From Pseudomonadales bacterium (GTDB lineage Bacteria; Pseudomonadota; Gammaproteobacteria; Pseudomonadales; Ketobacteraceae): DNA of 64,000 nt. The stretch is from positions 121,658 through 185,657 of the forward strand of contig JAGUVW010000017.1 of NCBI GenBank assembly GCA_020062665.1, in the 5' to 3' direction. Position numbers and translations under genes: made by a program. Shown piece by piece: positions 52,654 through 63,927 of the stretch; the first letter of the stretch is position 1; each line of letters opens with the position of its first letter. The notes under the pieces are model-generated. The model worked only from the letters and a program-made list of their open reading frames with translations. It was not told where the DNA came from and did no database searches.

Positions 52654-53931
52654 TTGTACGTTGATCAAGCGTCGAAAGAACAATTGCAAGCCCTGCTTGC
52701 CGATCTGGAAAGCCAATACGCCCAGTTGAAAGCTGCCAAATTGGGCCTGGATCTCACCCGTGGCAAACCCAGCAGCGCCCAGCTGGATCTGTCCAACAGC
52801 ATGGACACGGTGTTGCAGGGGAATTTCAAGGGTTCCGATGGCACCGATACCCGCAATTACGGCGGCCTCGACGGTCTGCCCGAAGCTAAGGCCCTGTTCA
52901 GCCAGATGCTGGGCGTGAAGCCGGAAGAAACGCTGATCGGCGGCAACGCCAGCCTCACCCTCATGTTCCAAATCCTCAATTTTGCGCACAATTTTGGCGT
53001 GCGCGGCGCAGCGTCCGCCTGGAATAAGGAAGGCAGGATCAAGTTCCTGTGCCCGGTGCCGGGATATGATCGCCACTTCGCCATTTGCGAGGAACTGGGT
53101 ATCGAGATGATCCCGGTGAAGATGGATGAGAATGGCCCGGACATGGATCAGGTCGAGTCCCTGGTAAAGGCAGACAAGCTGATCAAGGGTATCTGGTGTG
53201 TGCCGCGCTTTTCCAACCCGTCTGGCATTGTCTACAGCGATGCGGTAGTGGAGCGGATTGCCGGGCTGGGCAAGATCGCCGGCCCCAACTTCCGCGTGAT
53301 GTGGGATAACGCCTATTGCATCCATGCCCTGCAGCGCGGAGCGCCTGCTCTGGCTAACGTGATGGATCTGGCACGCAAGCATGGTACCGAGGATTCCCTG
53401 TTCATCTTCGGTTCCACATCCAAGATCACCTTCGCCGGCGCTGGTTTGGCCTTTATGGGCGCGTCGGTGGAAAACCTCAAGCATTTCAAGAAGCATCTGG
53501 GCATTGTGACCATCGGCCCGGACAAGGTGAACCAGCTGCGCCACGTGAAGTTCTTTGGCGATTTCAACGGTCTGCTGGCGCACATGGACAAGCACGCCGA
53601 GCTGCTCAAGCCCCGTTTCGACGCCGTGATTTCCCATCTGGACAGCGGCATCAAGAATACCGACATGGGCAGCTGGACCGTTCCCCAGGGCGGTTATTTC
53701 GTGTCGTTCGATGCGCGGCCCGGTCTGGCGAAGGAAATCGTCAAGCTGGCCGATGAGGTGGGTGTGAAGCTGACGCCCGCTGGCGCGACTTTCCCATACG
53801 GCAAGGATCCGGAGGATCGCAATATCCGTCTGGCGCCCAGCTTCCCTTCGCTGGCCGACATCAACAAGGCCATGGAAGTGTTTGTGCTGTGCGTGAAACT
53901 GGCTTCTGTCCGCCAGAAGCTGGCAGCCTGA
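52654..53931 (+). CDS. Class I/II aminotransferase (aspartate aminotransferase-like, MocR-domain group)
   Basis: A 425-residue PLP enzyme. The Schiff-base lysine is in [13 protein letters not shown], with [11 protein letters not shown] near the N-terminus, [18 protein letters not shown], and the C-terminal arginine in RLAPSFP. It resembles the Ic-type aspartate aminotransferase family (PF12897). TTG start at 52654 with GAGGGG 8 nt upstream. A monocistronic unit with its own terminator. The natural amino acid is not certain. Confidence 0.87.
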   Translation: MYVDQASKEQLQALLADLESQYAQLKAAKLGLDLTRGKPSSAQLDLSNSMDTVLQGNFKGSDGTDTRNYGGLDGLPEAKALFSQMLGVKPEETLIGGNASLTLMFQILNFAHNFGVRGAASAWNKEGRIKFLCPVPGYDRHFAICEELGIEMIPVKMDENGPDMDQVESLVKADKLIKGIWCVPRFSNPSGIVYSDAVVERIAGLGKIAGPNFRVMWDNAYCIHALQRGAPALANVMDLARKHGTEDSLFIFGSTSKITFAGAGLAFMGASVENLKHFKKHLGIVTIGPDKVNQLRHVKFFGDFNGLLAHMDKHAELLKPRFDAVISHLDSGIKNTDMGSWTVPQGGYFVSFDARPGLAKEIVKLADEVGVKLTPAGATFPYGKDPEDRNIRLAPSFPSLADINKAMEVFVLCVKLASVRQKLAA

Positions 53932-53957
53932 TTCCAGACCAGAGTCTGCATCGCAAG

Positions 53958-53982
53958 AAGGCGCCCTCGCGGCGCCTTTTTT
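53958..53982 (+). terminator. Rho-independent terminator of the aminotransferase gene
   Basis: AAGGCGCC (53958-53965) and GGCGCCTT (53971-53978), with a CTCGC loop, form an 8-bp stem followed by a T-run. Confidence 0.93.
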
Positions 53983-54067
53983 GTGCCCGCCGCTCAGTCA
54001 GGGTTGCAGGGCCAAGCGGAAGTTTGGGATCATACCGGGTTCGATTTCGCTGCCCTGGTGGTTGTCC

Positions 54068-56089
54068 ATGAGTTCGCCGTTCCGCTTCAAGGTTCACTCC
54101 AAGTTTGCCCCGGCGGGGGATCAGCCCACGGCGATCGCGTCCCTGGTGGAAGGCTTGAACGACGGCCTGTCGCACCAGACGCTGCTGGGGGTTACCGGTT
54201 CTGGCAAAACCTTCACCATCGCCAAGGTGGTGGAAGCGGTGCAGCGGCCCACGCTGGTGATGGCCCACAACAAAACCCTGGCCGCGCAGTTGTATGGTGA
54301 GTTCAAGGAGTTCTTTCCTGACAACGCCGTCGAGTACTTCGTTTCCTATTACGACTATTACCAGCCGGAAGCCTATGTGCCGGCGTCGGACACTTTCATC
54401 GAAAAAGATTCCTCGGTGAACGAGCACATCGAGCAGATGCGCCTGTCCGCCACCAAGGCGCTGCTGGAGCGGCCCGACACCATCATCGTGGCCACCGTGT
54501 CAGCGATTTACGGTCTGGGTGATCCGGGCAGTTATCTGCAAATGGTGCTGCACCTGGATCGCGGCGAGAAGATCGATCAGCGCAAGATTCTGCGGCGGCT
54601 GGCTGAACTGCAGTACACCCGCAACGATCTGGAATTCCACCGCGCCACTTATCGTGCCCGTGGTGATGTGATCGACGTGTTTCCGGCAGAATCCGAGCGC
54701 GAGGCGGTGCGTATCGAGCTATTCGACGACGAGATCGAAAACCTGTCCCTGTTCGACCCGCTCACCGGCGAAGTGCTGCAGAAGATTCCCCGCTACACCA
54801 TCTATCCCAAGTCCCATTACGTCACGCCGCGGGAAACCATCCTGTCCGCCATCGACAATATCAAGGCCGATCTGCGGGAGCGGCTGCAGTTCTTCCTGGA
54901 TGAACAAAAGTTGCTGGAACACCAGCGCCTGAGCGAGCGCACCCGTTTCGATCTGGAGATGATGCAGGAGCTGGGTTACTGCACCGGTATCGAAAACTAT
55001 TCCCGCTATCTGTCTGGCCGGGGGCCCGGCGAGCCGCCGCCGACCCTGTTCGAATACCTGCCGAAAAACGCACTGGTGGTGATCGATGAATCCCACGTCA
55101 CCGTTCCCCAGATCGGTGCCATGTACAAGGGCGACCGCTCCCGCAAGGAGACGTTGGTGCAGTACGGTTTCCGCCTGCCGTCGGCGCTGGATAACCGCCC
55201 GCTGCGTTTTGATGAGTGGGAGAAACTCTGTCCGCAGACGATTTTTGTGTCCGCCACGCCGGCCCAATACGAAGCCGACCACACCCAGCAGGTGGTGGAG
55301 CAGATCGTGCGCCCCACCGGGCTGGTCGATCCGGAGCTGGAAGTGCGGCCTGCCTCCACCCAGGTGGAAGATCTGCTGTCGCAGATCCACGACAGAACCG
55401 CAAAAGAGGAACGTGTGCTGGTAACCACCCTCACCAAGCGCATGGCGGAAGACCTCACCGACTACCTGCTGGAGCAGGGCGTGAAAGTGCGTTATCTGCA
55501 CTCGGATATCGATACGGTGGAGCGGGTGGAAATCATCCGCGACCTGCGTCTGGGTGAATTCGACGTGCTGGTAGGCATCAACCTGCTGCGGGAAGGTCTC
55601 GACATGCCGGAGGTGTCGCTGGTGGCGATTCTGGATGCCGACAAGGAAGGCTTCCTGCGCTCCGAGCGCTCCCTGATCCAGACCATCGGCCGCGCCGCCC
55701 GTAACCTCAACGGCAAGGCCATTCTTTACGCCGACCGCATCACCGATTCCATGCGTCGGGCCATCGACGAAACCGAGCGTCGCCGCGCCAGGCAGGTCGA
55801 ATTCAACAAGGCCCACGGCATCACGCCCAAAGGCATCCGCAAATCGGTGGAAGACATTCTGGAAGGCGCCCGCGCACCGGGCGGCAAGAAAGGTCAGCTG
55901 CGCAAGGTGGCCGAACCCCTGCCCAGGTACGCCACGGCCCCGGAGCAGATGGAACCCAAGCAGGCGGCAGCCTTGCTCAAGGAGCTGGAGCAGAAGATGT
56001 TCCAGCACGCCAAGAATCTGGAATTCGAACAGGCCGCCCGCCTGCGGGACGAGATCCAGCGCCTGAAAAACGAAGTCTTTATCCACTGA
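54068..56089 (+). CDS. uvrB: Excinuclease ABC subunit B
   Basis: UvrB, 673 residues, the damage-verifying helicase of nucleotide excision repair. Walker A is GVTGSGKTF, the beta-hairpin carries the [12 protein letters not shown] region, DESH is in [12 protein letters not shown], helicase motifs V-VI are [16 protein letters not shown] and QTIGRAARN, and the C-terminal UVR coiled coil ([24 protein letters not shown]) binds UvrC. I start at the ATG at 54068, which gives the E. coli length; the frame opens 29 codons earlier without a ribosome site. Confidence 0.96.
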   Translation: MSSPFRFKVHSKFAPAGDQPTAIASLVEGLNDGLSHQTLLGVTGSGKTFTIAKVVEAVQRPTLVMAHNKTLAAQLYGEFKEFFPDNAVEYFVSYYDYYQPEAYVPASDTFIEKDSSVNEHIEQMRLSATKALLERPDTIIVATVSAIYGLGDPGSYLQMVLHLDRGEKIDQRKILRRLAELQYTRNDLEFHRATYRARGDVIDVFPAESEREAVRIELFDDEIENLSLFDPLTGEVLQKIPRYTIYPKSHYVTPRETILSAIDNIKADLRERLQFFLDEQKLLEHQRLSERTRFDLEMMQELGYCTGIENYSRYLSGRGPGEPPPTLFEYLPKNALVVIDESHVTVPQIGAMYKGDRSRKETLVQYGFRLPSALDNRPLRFDEWEKLCPQTIFVSATPAQYEADHTQQVVEQIVRPTGLVDPELEVRPASTQVEDLLSQIHDRTAKEERVLVTTLTKRMAEDLTDYLLEQGVKVRYLHSDIDTVERVEIIRDLRLGEFDVLVGINLLREGLDMPEVSLVAILDADKEGFLRSERSLIQTIGRAARNLNGKAILYADRITDSMRRAIDETERRRARQVEFNKAHGITPKGIRKSVEDILEGARAPGGKKGQLRKVAEPLPRYATAPEQMEPKQAAALLKELEQKMFQHAKNLEFEQAARLRDEIQRLKNEVFIH

Positions 56090-56185
56090 AGCGACAATGC
56101 TGAAACGAATCACGCACAGGCCTGTGCTAATCTGCCAGAATTGCTTTGGTGGCGAATCCAACAGTCAGTCAATAAGGATGCTTGC

Positions 56186-57193
56186 ATGAAAATTCTGGTA
56201 ACCGGTGCAGCCGGTTTCATTGGCGCGACCCTCTGCGAGCGGCTGCTGGCCCGGGGTGACGAGGTCATCGGGCTTGATAGCATCAATGACTACTATGATG
56301 TGCGCCTGAAGGAAGCCCGTCTGGCGCGTCTGCAGGGGCAGCAGGGTTTTACCTTTCTGAAATTGGCACTCGAAGACCGCGTCGGCCTCGAACAACTCTT
56401 TCACGAACACAAACCCCAGCGGGTGGTGAACCTGGCGGCGCAGGCGGGCGTGCGCTATTCCATCGAAAACCCCATGGCCTACATCGATGCCAATATCGTG
56501 GGTTTCACCAATATCCTGGAAGGCTGCCGTCATCACGGCGTGGAGCATCTGGTCTATGCCTCCAGCAGTTCCGTGTACGGCGCCAACACCCGGATGCCGT
56601 TCTCGGTGCACCACAACGTGGATCACCCGGTATCCCTCTACGCCGCCAGCAAGAAAGCCAATGAATTGATGGCGCACACCTACAGCCACCTGTTCAAAAT
56701 CCCCACCACTGGGTTGCGCTTCTTCACGGTGTATGGCCCCTGGGGCCGCCCCGATATGGCATTGTTCATGTTCACCAAAGCGATTTTGGCCGGCAAGCCT
56801 ATCGACGTCTTCAACTACGGCAACCACCGCCGTGACTTCACGTATATAGATGACATTGTCGAAGGCGTGATTCGCACCCTGGATCATGTCGCCCAGCCCA
56901 ACCCTGCCTGGAATGGCGACCAGCCCGATCCAGGCACCAGCAAGGCGCCCTACCGCCTCTACAACATCGGCAGCAATCGCCCGATCGAACTGCTGCGCTA
57001 CATCGAGGTGCTCGAGGAGTGCCTGGGCAAGAAAGCAGAGAAAAACCTGCTCCCCCTGCAACCCGGCGACGTGCCCGACACCTATGCCGATGTGGACGCC
57101 CTGGTGGAAGACGTGGGCTACCGCCCCTCGACCCCTATCGAAGTGGGCGTAAGAAACTTCGTGGACTGGTATCGCGGGTTCTATAAAGTCTGA
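56186..57193 (+). CDS. UDP-glucuronate 4-epimerase-like NAD-dependent epimerase
   Basis: A 335-residue extended [14 protein letters not shown] at the N-terminus, [31 protein letters not shown] and YAASKKANE (YxxxK) match UDP-glucuronate 4-epimerases (CapI/WbnF group). It makes UDP-galacturonate from UDP-glucuronate, which could supply the glycan. The ATG at 56186 has AAGGA upstream. It is far from the main cluster but on the same chromosome arm. Confidence 0.9.
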   Translation: MKILVTGAAGFIGATLCERLLARGDEVIGLDSINDYYDVRLKEARLARLQGQQGFTFLKLALEDRVGLEQLFHEHKPQRVVNLAAQAGVRYSIENPMAYIDANIVGFTNILEGCRHHGVEHLVYASSSSVYGANTRMPFSVHHNVDHPVSLYAASKKANELMAHTYSHLFKIPTTGLRFFTVYGPWGRPDMALFMFTKAILAGKPIDVFNYGNHRRDFTYIDDIVEGVIRTLDHVAQPNPAWNGDQPDPGTSKAPYRLYNIGSNRPIELLRYIEVLEECLGKKAEKNLLPLQPGDVPDTYADVDALVEDVGYRPSTPIEVGVRNFVDWYRGFYKV

Positions 57194-57209
57194 AAACTGA
57201 AATCCGGGC

Positions 57210-57238
57210 TTGCACTTAGCCAGGGCCGGTGGTATTTT
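57210..57238 (+). promoter_or_regulatory. tRNA-Val promoter
   Basis: TTGCAC (57210-57215) and TATTTT (57233-57238) are 17 nt apart and about 25 bp before the tRNA. The discriminator just after -10 is GCGCGCC, a GC-rich type associated with ppGpp-sensitive stable RNA promoters. Confidence 0.7.
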
Positions 57239-57263
57239 TGCGCGCCTGTGTTTCAGGCACTTT

Positions 57264-57340
57264 AGGCACGTAGCTCAGTTGGTTAGAGCACCACCTTGAC
57301 ATGGTGGGGGTCGATGGTTCGAGTCCATTCGTGCCTACCA
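57264..57340 (+). tRNA. tRNA-Val (GAC)
   Basis: A 77-nt tRNA with an AGGCACG/CGTGCCT acceptor stem and encoded CCA. The anticodon loop TTGACAT lies between CCACC and GGTGG, giving the anticodon GAC. TTCGAGT marks the T-arm. Confidence 0.97.
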
Positions 57341-57350
57341 GAATACGCAA

Positions 57351-57375
57351 AAGGGCATCGACGGATGCCCTTTTT
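57351..57375 (+). terminator. Terminator after tRNA-Val
   Basis: AAGGGCATC (57351-57359), a GACG loop, and GATGCCCTT form a 9-bp stem followed by a T-run, so tRNA-Val is likely its own unit and infC needs a separate promoter. Confidence 0.88.
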
Positions 57376-57399
57376 GCAATCCCCCGATGATTTGGCGGC

Positions 57400-57427
57400 T
57401 TGAGAATTTTTCCCAGCCGTATAGAAT
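57400..57427 (+). promoter_or_regulatory. infC promoter
   Basis: TTGAGA (57400-57405) and TAGAAT (57422-57427) are 16 nt apart. Transcription would begin near 57434, leaving a leader of about 84 nt before the AUU start codon. Confidence 0.6.
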
Positions 57428-57458
57428 TTGGGGGCTTCAAAGACAGAATTTCGGAAAC

Positions 57459-57493
57459 CAAGCACTTCAAGGCCTTGAAGCGCTTGTTTTTTT
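57459..57493 (+). terminator. infC leader attenuator
   Basis: CAAGC-A-CTTCAA (57459-57470), a GGCC loop and TTGAAG-C-GCTTG (57475-57486) form a stem with one mismatch, followed by seven T residues, 24 nt before the infC start. GCTTCAA at 57434-57440 can instead pair with TTGAAGC (57475-57481), breaking the terminator. This looks like a transcription attenuator. Confidence 0.8.
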
Positions 57494-57517
57494 ATTAACG
57501 GGCTTGGAGGAATAACC

Positions 57518-58063
57518 ATTAAGCAGCGCAGCAAACGCCCCTTACCATCGTCTCGTAAGAATCGCATCAATGATGAGATCACGAGCCGCGAAGTCCGCCT
57601 GATTGGCCCAGATGGGGCCCAGATGGGTGTAGTGTCCATCACGGATGCCATCGAAATTGCCGAAAAGGCCGAGATGGATCTGGTTGAGATCGCCGCCGAC
57701 GCCGAACCACCGGTATGTCGGGTGATGGACTACGGCAAGCATGTGTTTGAAGAGAAAAAGCGCCAGGCTGAAGCCCGTAAGAAGCAAAAACAGATCCAGG
57801 TGAAGGAAATCAAAATCCGCCCTGGGACTGAGGAAGGGGACTACCAGGTCAAACTTCGCAACCTGAAACGGTTCCTTGAAGAAGGTGACAAAACCAAAAT
57901 TACTCTGCGTTTCCGCGGCCGCGAAATGGCTCACCAGGAACTCGGGCTCGAAATGATGCGTCGCATCGAGGCCGATCTGGATGAGTTTGGTGCTGTGGAA
58001 CAGGCGGCCAAAATCGAAGGCCGTCAGATGACAATGGTATTGGCACCGAAAAAACGTAAGTGA
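57518..58063 (+). CDS. infC: Translation initiation factor IF-3
   Basis: A 181-residue IF-3 that starts at a rare ATT codon (57518), preceded by GGAGG with a 7-nt spacer. The next ATG, at 57623, would drop the first 35 residues, including the conserved [14 protein letters not shown] start of the N-domain. An AUU start is the classical device by which IF-3 represses its own translation. The C-domain shows [30 protein letters not shown]. The linker is rich in Lys/Glu. It leads the infC-rpmI-rplT-pheS-pheT-ihfA gene string; thrS, the usual upstream gene, is not present. Confidence 0.96.
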   Translation: MKQRSKRPLPSSRKNRINDEITSREVRLIGPDGAQMGVVSITDAIEIAEKAEMDLVEIAADAEPPVCRVMDYGKHVFEEKKRQAEARKKQKQIQVKEIKIRPGTEEGDYQVKLRNLKRFLEEGDKTKITLRFRGREMAHQELGLEMMRRIEADLDEFGAVEQAAKIEGRQMTMVLAPKKRK

Positions 58064-58117
58064 GCAAACTGCTTACTTCTTTATCCAAAACATTGTGAAA
58101 ACAATGCGGAGCTGAAA

Positions 58118-58312
58118 ATGCCTAAGATGAAAACCAACCGTGGGGCGGCCAAGCGTTTCAAGAAAACCGCCAACGGCTTCAAGCGTAAACATGCCTTCAA
58201 GCGTCACATCCTGACCAAGAAGAGCGCCAAGCGTATCCGTCAACTGCGCCCCATGGGTATGGTGCATGCATCTGACGTCGCACTGGTTGCTCGTATGATG
58301 CCTTACGTATAA
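58118..58312 (+). CDS. rpmI: Ribosomal protein bL35
   Basis: A 64-residue, strongly basic protein with [23 protein letters not shown] and [18 protein letters not shown], identical in shape to bL35. GGAG precedes the ATG. Between infC and rplT as in most bacteria. Confidence 0.97.
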   Translation: MPKMKTNRGAAKRFKKTANGFKRKHAFKRHILTKKSAKRIRQLRPMGMVHASDVALVARMMPYV

Positions 58313-58340
58313 CGGTCGGATTGAACTGGAGGAATAAACC

Positions 58341-58700
58341 ATGGCACGTGTTAAGCGCGGCGTTATCGCAAGAAAACGCCACAAGAAAATCCTGAAGGCC
58401 GCCAAAGGTTACTACGGTGCACGCAGTCGCGTGTTGCGCGTAGCCAAACAGGCGGTTACCCGCGCCGGTCAGTATGCGTATCGCGACCGTCGTCAACGCA
58501 AGCGTCAGTTCCGTCAACTGTGGATCGTCCGTATCAACGCCGCCGCGCGTATCAACGGTCTGTCCTACAGCCGTTTCATCAATGGCCTGAAGAAGGCCTG
58601 CGTTGAAATCGATCGTAAAGTGCTGGCGGATATCGCCGTGCACGATATGGCCACTTTTGCAGCGTTAGCAGAAAAGGCAAAAGCCGGCCTCTCTAACTAA
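58341..58700 (+). CDS. rplT: Ribosomal protein bL20
   Basis: A 119-residue bL20, starting [19 protein letters not shown] with GGAGG upstream, ending in [12 protein letters not shown]. In E. coli bL20 represses rpmI-rplT by binding an RNA structure in the message; I did not attempt to fold it here. Confidence 0.97.
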   Translation: MARVKRGVIARKRHKKILKAAKGYYGARSRVLRVAKQAVTRAGQYAYRDRRQRKRQFRQLWIVRINAAARINGLSYSRFINGLKKACVEIDRKVLADIAVHDMATFAALAEKAKAGLSN

Positions 58701-58731
58701 GCGTGGCGGATTTGTCGTCATACTGACGTGA

Positions 58732-59826
<1,095 letters not shown>

Positions 59827-59873
59827 TGGCCATCGCGCCCATCCAGTGACAACAGAATTTCAGGGGAACAGAC

Positions 59874-62249
59874 ATGCGCTTCAGTGAAAAATGGCTTCGT
59901 GAGTGGGTGAATCCGGCAATTTCCACCGACGAACTGGTGGCACAGCTCACCATGGCAGGGCTGGAAGTGGACAGTGCCGCGCCGGTGGCGGGTGAATTTA
60001 CCGGTGTAGTGGTGGCGGAAATCACCGAAGCACAGCAGCATCCCGATGCGGACAAGCTGCGGGTGTGCAAGGTGAATGCAGGCGAAGGTGAACCGCTGTC
60101 GATCGTGTGTGGCGCTGCCAATGCGCGGGTGGGCATCAAGGTTCCCTGCGCGAAAATCGGCGCCGTGCTGCCGGGCAATTTTGCCATCAAGCGCGCGAAA
60201 CTACGTGGTGTGGAATCGTTTGGCATGCTGTGTTCCGCAGCGGAGCTGGGTTTGGCGGAATCCGCTGAAGGCTTGCTGGAGCTCGCGGCTGATGCGCCGG
60301 TCGGTGTGGATATTCGCGAATATCTGCAACTGGACGACCGCGCCATCGAAGTGGATCTGACGCCGAATCGTGGCGATTGTTTGGGCATCGCCGGCATGGC
60401 GCGGGAAGTGGGCGTGCTGAATCGCCTCACCGTAACACCTGTGCACATCGTCGATGTAAAGCAGACCATCAACGATGTGTTCCCGGTGGAAGTGATCGCC
60501 AAGGCCCATTGTCCCCGCTATGTGGGCCGTGTGGTGCGCGGTGTGGATCTGTCACGCCCGACACCTCTGTGGATGGTGGAGCGCCTGCGTCGCAGCGACA
60601 TCCGCTCGATCGACGCCGTGGTGGATGTCACCAACTATGTATTGCTGGAGCTAGGTCAGCCCATGCACGCCTTTGATCTGAATGAATTGAAAGGCGGCAT
60701 TCGCGTACGTCTTGCTGCAGCGGGTGAAAAACTGCGCCTGCTCGACGGACAGGAGCTGGAGCTGTCGGCAGATTCACTGGTAATTGCCGATCACCAGCGT
60801 CCCCTCGCGCTGGCAGGTGTCATGGGTGGTGAAGCCTCTGGCGTGAGCGCGAAAACCGTCGACCTGTTTCTCGAGAGCGCATTCTTCGAGCCCATTGCCA
60901 TCGCTGGAAAAGCGCGCGGTTACGGCCTGCACACCGATTCTTCCCACCGTTTCGAGCGTGGCGTGGATTTCGAATTGCAGCGCAAGGCGATAGAGCGTGC
61001 GACAGCGCTGTTGCTGGAGATTGTCGGTGGCAAAGCCGGCCCGGTGATCGAAGTGACAAGCATTGAAGACCTGCCCCATCTGCCGTCGATTCAGCTGCGT
61101 CGCGAACGCATTAGTCGCGTGCTGGGCTTCAGTTTGCCCGATAGCGACGTGGCAGAAATTCTCGAGCGCCTCGGCATGGATGTGGTGAGCACGGCTGACG
61201 GCTGGCATGTGGTGCCGCCGAGTTACCGCTTCGACATTCGCATCGAGGTGGATCTGATCGAGGAACTGGGTCGCGTCTGGGGCTACAACAATCTGCCCAC
61301 GCACTTGCCGCAACTGGAAGCTGCAGCAGCGCCACGCAGTGAAAAATCACTGCAGGTGTCTGCGTTGAAGCAGGCATTGATCGACCGCGACTACCAGGAA
61401 GTGGTGACCTACAGCTTCGTCGACAAGAAATTCATCGAGCTGCTGACGCCGGGGCAGGCGTCTGTGTCGCTGGCCAATCCGATTTCTGCCGACATGTCGG
61501 AGATGCGCACCACCCTGTGGGCTGGCCTGCTGAAAACTGCCATTCACAACCTGAATCGCCAGCAGGATCGCATCCGCATTTTCGAAACCGGCCTGACATT
61601 CACCACCGACAATGGGCTGCAGCAGCAACCACGTATTGCCGGCCTGATTTGCGGTTCCACCGCACCGGAAAGCTGGACCGGCAAGGTTCACGCAGTCGAC
61701 TTCTTCGACATGAAAGGCGATGTGGAGGCGTTGTTGGCATTGTCCGGAGGGGCAGGAGTCTATGAATTTGCGCCGGCTTCCCATCCTGCCTTGCATCCCG
61801 GGCAAACGGCTCAAGTCCTCAAAGATGGAAAAGCCCTTGGTTTCGTAGGTGCTCTGCACCCGGAACTGCAAAAAAGCCTGGATATTGCGTCAAAGATATA
61901 CCTATTTGAGTTAGGTTTGGCCGAAATCAGCGTGCGGAGCTTGCCCCAGTTCAAAGAATTGTCGAAATATCCGGAAGTTAGACGCGATTTAGCGGTAATT
62001 GTTGATGAAAAGATTTCAGCACAGGCTATACTGAAAAATGTGCGTGATTCGGCTGGTGCATTATTGACCGATCTCGTGCTGTTCGACGTGTACCAGGGCG
62101 CCAATCTCGAAGCTGGCAAAAAGAGCGTTGCTTTCGGCATGACGTTGCAGGACGCGACTCGAACACTTCAGGATGAAGATATCAATCCGCTCGTCGAGCG
62201 GGTGGTAACTTCGCTGCGAGAACAGTTCAAAGTCACATTGAGGGAATAG
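59874..62249 (+). CDS. pheT: Phenylalanyl-tRNA synthetase beta subunit
   Basis: A 791-residue beta subunit starting [16 protein letters not shown]. It has the B1 OB-fold tRNA-binding domain, the B3/B4 editing domain ([17 protein letters not shown]), the pseudo-catalytic core, and the C-terminal ferredoxin-like anticodon-binding domain ([20 protein letters not shown]). AGGGGAA precedes the ATG. Its stop is 2 nt before the ihfA ATG. Confidence 0.96.
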   Translation: MRFSEKWLREWVNPAISTDELVAQLTMAGLEVDSAAPVAGEFTGVVVAEITEAQQHPDADKLRVCKVNAGEGEPLSIVCGAANARVGIKVPCAKIGAVLPGNFAIKRAKLRGVESFGMLCSAAELGLAESAEGLLELAADAPVGVDIREYLQLDDRAIEVDLTPNRGDCLGIAGMAREVGVLNRLTVTPVHIVDVKQTINDVFPVEVIAKAHCPRYVGRVVRGVDLSRPTPLWMVERLRRSDIRSIDAVVDVTNYVLLELGQPMHAFDLNELKGGIRVRLAAAGEKLRLLDGQELELSADSLVIADHQRPLALAGVMGGEASGVSAKTVDLFLESAFFEPIAIAGKARGYGLHTDSSHRFERGVDFELQRKAIERATALLLEIVGGKAGPVIEVTSIEDLPHLPSIQLRRERISRVLGFSLPDSDVAEILERLGMDVVSTADGWHVVPPSYRFDIRIEVDLIEELGRVWGYNNLPTHLPQLEAAAAPRSEKSLQVSALKQALIDRDYQEVVTYSFVDKKFIELLTPGQASVSLANPISADMSEMRTTLWAGLLKTAIHNLNRQQDRIRIFETGLTFTTDNGLQQQPRIAGLICGSTAPESWTGKVHAVDFFDMKGDVEALLALSGGAGVYEFAPASHPALHPGQTAQVLKDGKALGFVGALHPELQKSLDIASKIYLFELGLAEISVRSLPQFKELSKYPEVRRDLAVIVDEKISAQAILKNVRDSAGALLTDLVLFDVYQGANLEAGKKSVAFGMTLQDATRTLQDEDINPLVERVVTSLREQFKVTLRE

Positions 62250-62251
62250 GC

Positions 62252-62557
62252 ATGAGTGCGTTGACCAAGGCTGATCTAGCTGAAAAGCTATTTGAGGAAC
62301 TTGGATTAAACAAGCGAGAGGCCAAGGAAATGGTCGAGCTCTTCTTTGAAGAGATTCGTGCATCGCTTGAAGCGAATGAACATGTGAAATTATCCGGTTT
62401 TGGTAACTTCGACCTACGCAACAAGCGACAGCGCCCGGGTCGGAACCCCAAAACCGGCGAAGAGATTCCCATTTCCGCCCGTCGTGTGGTGACCTTCCGC
62501 CCAGGCCAGAAGTTGAAGCAACGAGTGGAAGCTTATGCTGGAACCAAGCAACAATAA
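62252..62557 (+). CDS. ihfA: Integration host factor alpha subunit
   Basis: A 101-residue IHF-alpha with [29 protein letters not shown] and [18 protein letters not shown]. It pairs with IHF-beta encoded at 14.7 kb in this same window. Placed right after pheT as in most gammaproteobacteria. It overlaps the merR gene by 23 bp. Confidence 0.96.
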   Translation: MSALTKADLAEKLFEELGLNKREAKEMVELFFEEIRASLEANEHVKLSGFGNFDLRNKRQRPGRNPKTGEEIPISARRVVTFRPGQKLKQRVEAYAGTKQQ

Positions 62558-62894
62558 CGAACTACCGACGATCCCGGGCAAACGCTATTTTACGATTGGG
62601 GAAGTGAGTGAACTCTGTGACGTGAAACCACACGTTTTGCGTTATTGGGAGCAGGAATTTACCCAGCTCAAGCCCGTCAAGCGCCGGGGTAACCGGCGCT
62701 ACTATCAGCGTCAGGACGTCATCATGATCCGGCAGATCCGCAGTCTGCTGTACGATCAGGGCTACACCATCGGTGGCGCCCGCCAGAAACTGACTGGCGA
62801 TGATGCTCGTGATGATGTCACCAAGTCCTCGCAGTTGATCCGGCAGATGATCAGTGAGTTGGAGGATGTGTTGTTCGTGCTGAAGGACCACTGA
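62535..62894 (+). CDS. MerR-family transcriptional regulator
   Basis: A 119-residue MerR-family protein with the winged-helix signature [39 protein letters not shown] and a short dimerisation helix. No cysteine-based metal site is visible. The ihfA-merR overlap is conserved in gammaproteobacteria; its target is unknown. Confidence 0.9.
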   Translation: MLEPSNNNELPTIPGKRYFTIGEVSELCDVKPHVLRYWEQEFTQLKPVKRRGNRRYYQRQDVIMIRQIRSLLYDQGYTIGGARQKLTGDDARDDVTKSSQLIRQMISELEDVLFVLKDH

Positions 62895-62924
62895 AATTCC
62901 CTCTGTCAGCGGCTAAAAAATCGT

Positions 62925-62952
62925 TTGCTAAATTAGGGTTATGCTGTATTAT
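62925..62952 (+). promoter_or_regulatory. Possible tRNA-Pro promoter
   Basis: TTGCTA (62925-62930) and TATTAT (62947-62952) are 16 nt apart, about 55 bp upstream of tRNA-Pro. Confidence 0.5.
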
Positions 62953-63007
62953 TTGGCACCTCTTCGACTGGTTAGATGTTATTTAACTCGTTGAAAAGCA
63001 AACAATT

Positions 63008-63084
<77 letters not shown>

Positions 63085-63094
63085 AAAACCCCTA

Positions 63095-63130
63095 AAAAAT
63101 CCAGTTACTTAGCGGTTTCTGGATTTTTTT
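63095..63130 (+). terminator. Terminator after tRNA-Pro
   Basis: AAAAATCCAG (63095-63104) and CTGGATTTTT (63119-63128) form a stem with a 14-nt loop ending in a T-run. Confidence 0.85.
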
Positions 63131-63157
63131 ATGGGCGGGTGTTTTTCTTTGACGCCA

Positions 63158-63210
63158 TTTTTGCCCCACTTTTTGCCCCACCGATTTCTGAGCTGTGATT
63201 TTGCCCCACC
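63158..63210. repeat. TTTTTGCCCCAC repeats downstream of tRNA-Pro
   Basis: The 12-mer TTTTTGCCCCAC occurs twice in perfect tandem (63158-63169 and 63170-63181). A third copy with one mismatch (ATTTTGCCCCAC) lies at 63198-63209. Read on the minus strand they encode the tail QNHSSEIGGAKSGAKMAS, possibly the remnant C-terminus of an integrase, but no integrase gene remains. They may be the arm-binding or core sites of a former attachment site. Confidence 0.6.
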
Positions 63211-63233
63211 ATACGGCTTGGCTGTTTGACAGT

Positions 63234-63253
63234 GTGTGAACTATAGTTAACAC
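63234..63253. promoter_or_regulatory. Palindromic operator of the HigBA-like pair
   Basis: A 20-bp dyad with one mismatch, built on the perfect core AACTATAGTT (63239-63248), flanked by GTGT and ACAC. It lies over the promoter region (TATAGT as a likely -10 box) and 8 bp before the toxin start, fitting autoregulation by the antitoxin. Confidence 0.65.
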
Positions 63254-63261
63254 TGGCTGCC

Positions 63262-63558
63262 ATGATTGAAATCATTAAAACCGACACATTTGATCGATGG
63301 CTGCATGATCTGCGAGACATTCGCGCAAAGGCGCGGGTGGAAACGCGCATCCGGCGTCTGAGCCTTGGTAATCCAGGGGACGTGAAGCCAGTGGGTGAAG
63401 GTGTTTCAGAATTGCGTATCGACTACGGCCCCGGCTACCGTGTTTATTTCATGCAGCGCGGCCCCGTCCTGGTGGTGTTGCTGTGTGGGGGCGATAAAGG
63501 TAGCCAGGATCGCGATATAGCGTTGGCAAAAACCATTGCACGGCAATGGACGGAGTGA
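63262..63558 (+). CDS. RelE/HigB-type toxin (addiction-module killer family)
   Basis: A 98-residue toxin of the Gp49/HigB-like killer-protein family: F-D-R-W-L-H-D-L-R-D start, ELRIDYGPGYRVYFMQRG and LLCGGDKGSQDRDI. This family cleaves mRNA at the ribosome. The antitoxin gene follows 4 bp later, toxin-first as usual for HigBA types. Confidence 0.9.
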   Translation: MIEIIKTDTFDRWLHDLRDIRAKARVETRIRRLSLGNPGDVKPVGEGVSELRIDYGPGYRVYFMQRGPVLVVLLCGGDKGSQDRDIALAKTIARQWTE

Positions 63559-63561
63559 ACC

Positions 63562-63873
63562 ATGACAGACGTTAAATTCAGTCGTTACGACACTGCGGAA
63601 TATCTGAAAACCGAGGAAGATATTGCCGCGTACCTTGAGGCGGCAGCGGAAGACGGTGATCCGGCATTGATTGCCGCGGCTCTTGGTGATGTGGCCCGCG
63701 CCCGCAACATGAGCCAATTGGCCCGGGATACCGGCATGACCCGAGAAGGCCTGTATAAGGCCCTGTCTGGCGAAGGTAACCCCAGCTTGGACACCATCAT
63801 GAAGGTGGCTAAAGCTCTTGGCCTGCAAATGACTTTCAAGCCAGCGGAAAACGGATTCCACGCTGCCAGCTGA
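63562..63873 (+). CDS. HigA-like antitoxin with XRE helix-turn-helix
   Basis: A 103-residue antidote protein: the N-terminal DTAEYLKTEEDIAAYLEAA segment binds the toxin, and the C-terminal MSQLARDTGMTREGLYKALSGEGNPSLDTIMKVAKALGLQ is an XRE helix-turn-helix. It likely represses the pair through the palindrome at 63234. Confidence 0.9.
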   Translation: MTDVKFSRYDTAEYLKTEEDIAAYLEAAAEDGDPALIAAALGDVARARNMSQLARDTGMTREGLYKALSGEGNPSLDTIMKVAKALGLQMTFKPAENGFHAAS

Positions 63874-63884
63874 AGCTGCGCCCA

Positions 63885-63909
63885 CAAAAAAGCCCGCACT
63901 AGGCGGGCT
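63885..63909 (-). terminator. Terminator of the gene entering from the right
   Basis: On the minus strand, AGCCCGC (complement of 63903-63909), a 5-nt loop and GCGGGCT are followed by six T residues (A-run at 63885-63890). It fits the stop codon at 63928-63930. Confidence 0.85.
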
Positions 63910-63927
63910 CTGGTGGTGGGGGTGGGA

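Noticed and set aside
52381..53637. A 418-residue minus-strand frame over the aminotransferase
   Set aside because: Overlaps a well-supported PLP enzyme and runs into tRNA-Asn; no motif.
54719..56161. A 480-residue minus-strand frame over uvrB
   Set aside because: Shadow of uvrB with His/Gln/Gly-rich composition; it crosses the uvrB stop but has no ribosome site.
57623..58063. infC starting at the ATG at 57623
   Set aside because: This would remove the first 35 residues of the IF-3 N-domain. The upstream ATT at 57518 has an ideal GGAGG and the conserved INDEI segment follows.
63129..63350. A 73-residue minus-strand frame as a small gene or intact integrase end
   Set aside because: Only its last 25 codons resemble anything; it overlaps the toxin promoter and start and lacks a ribosome site. 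I keep only the repeat as a possible attachment scar.
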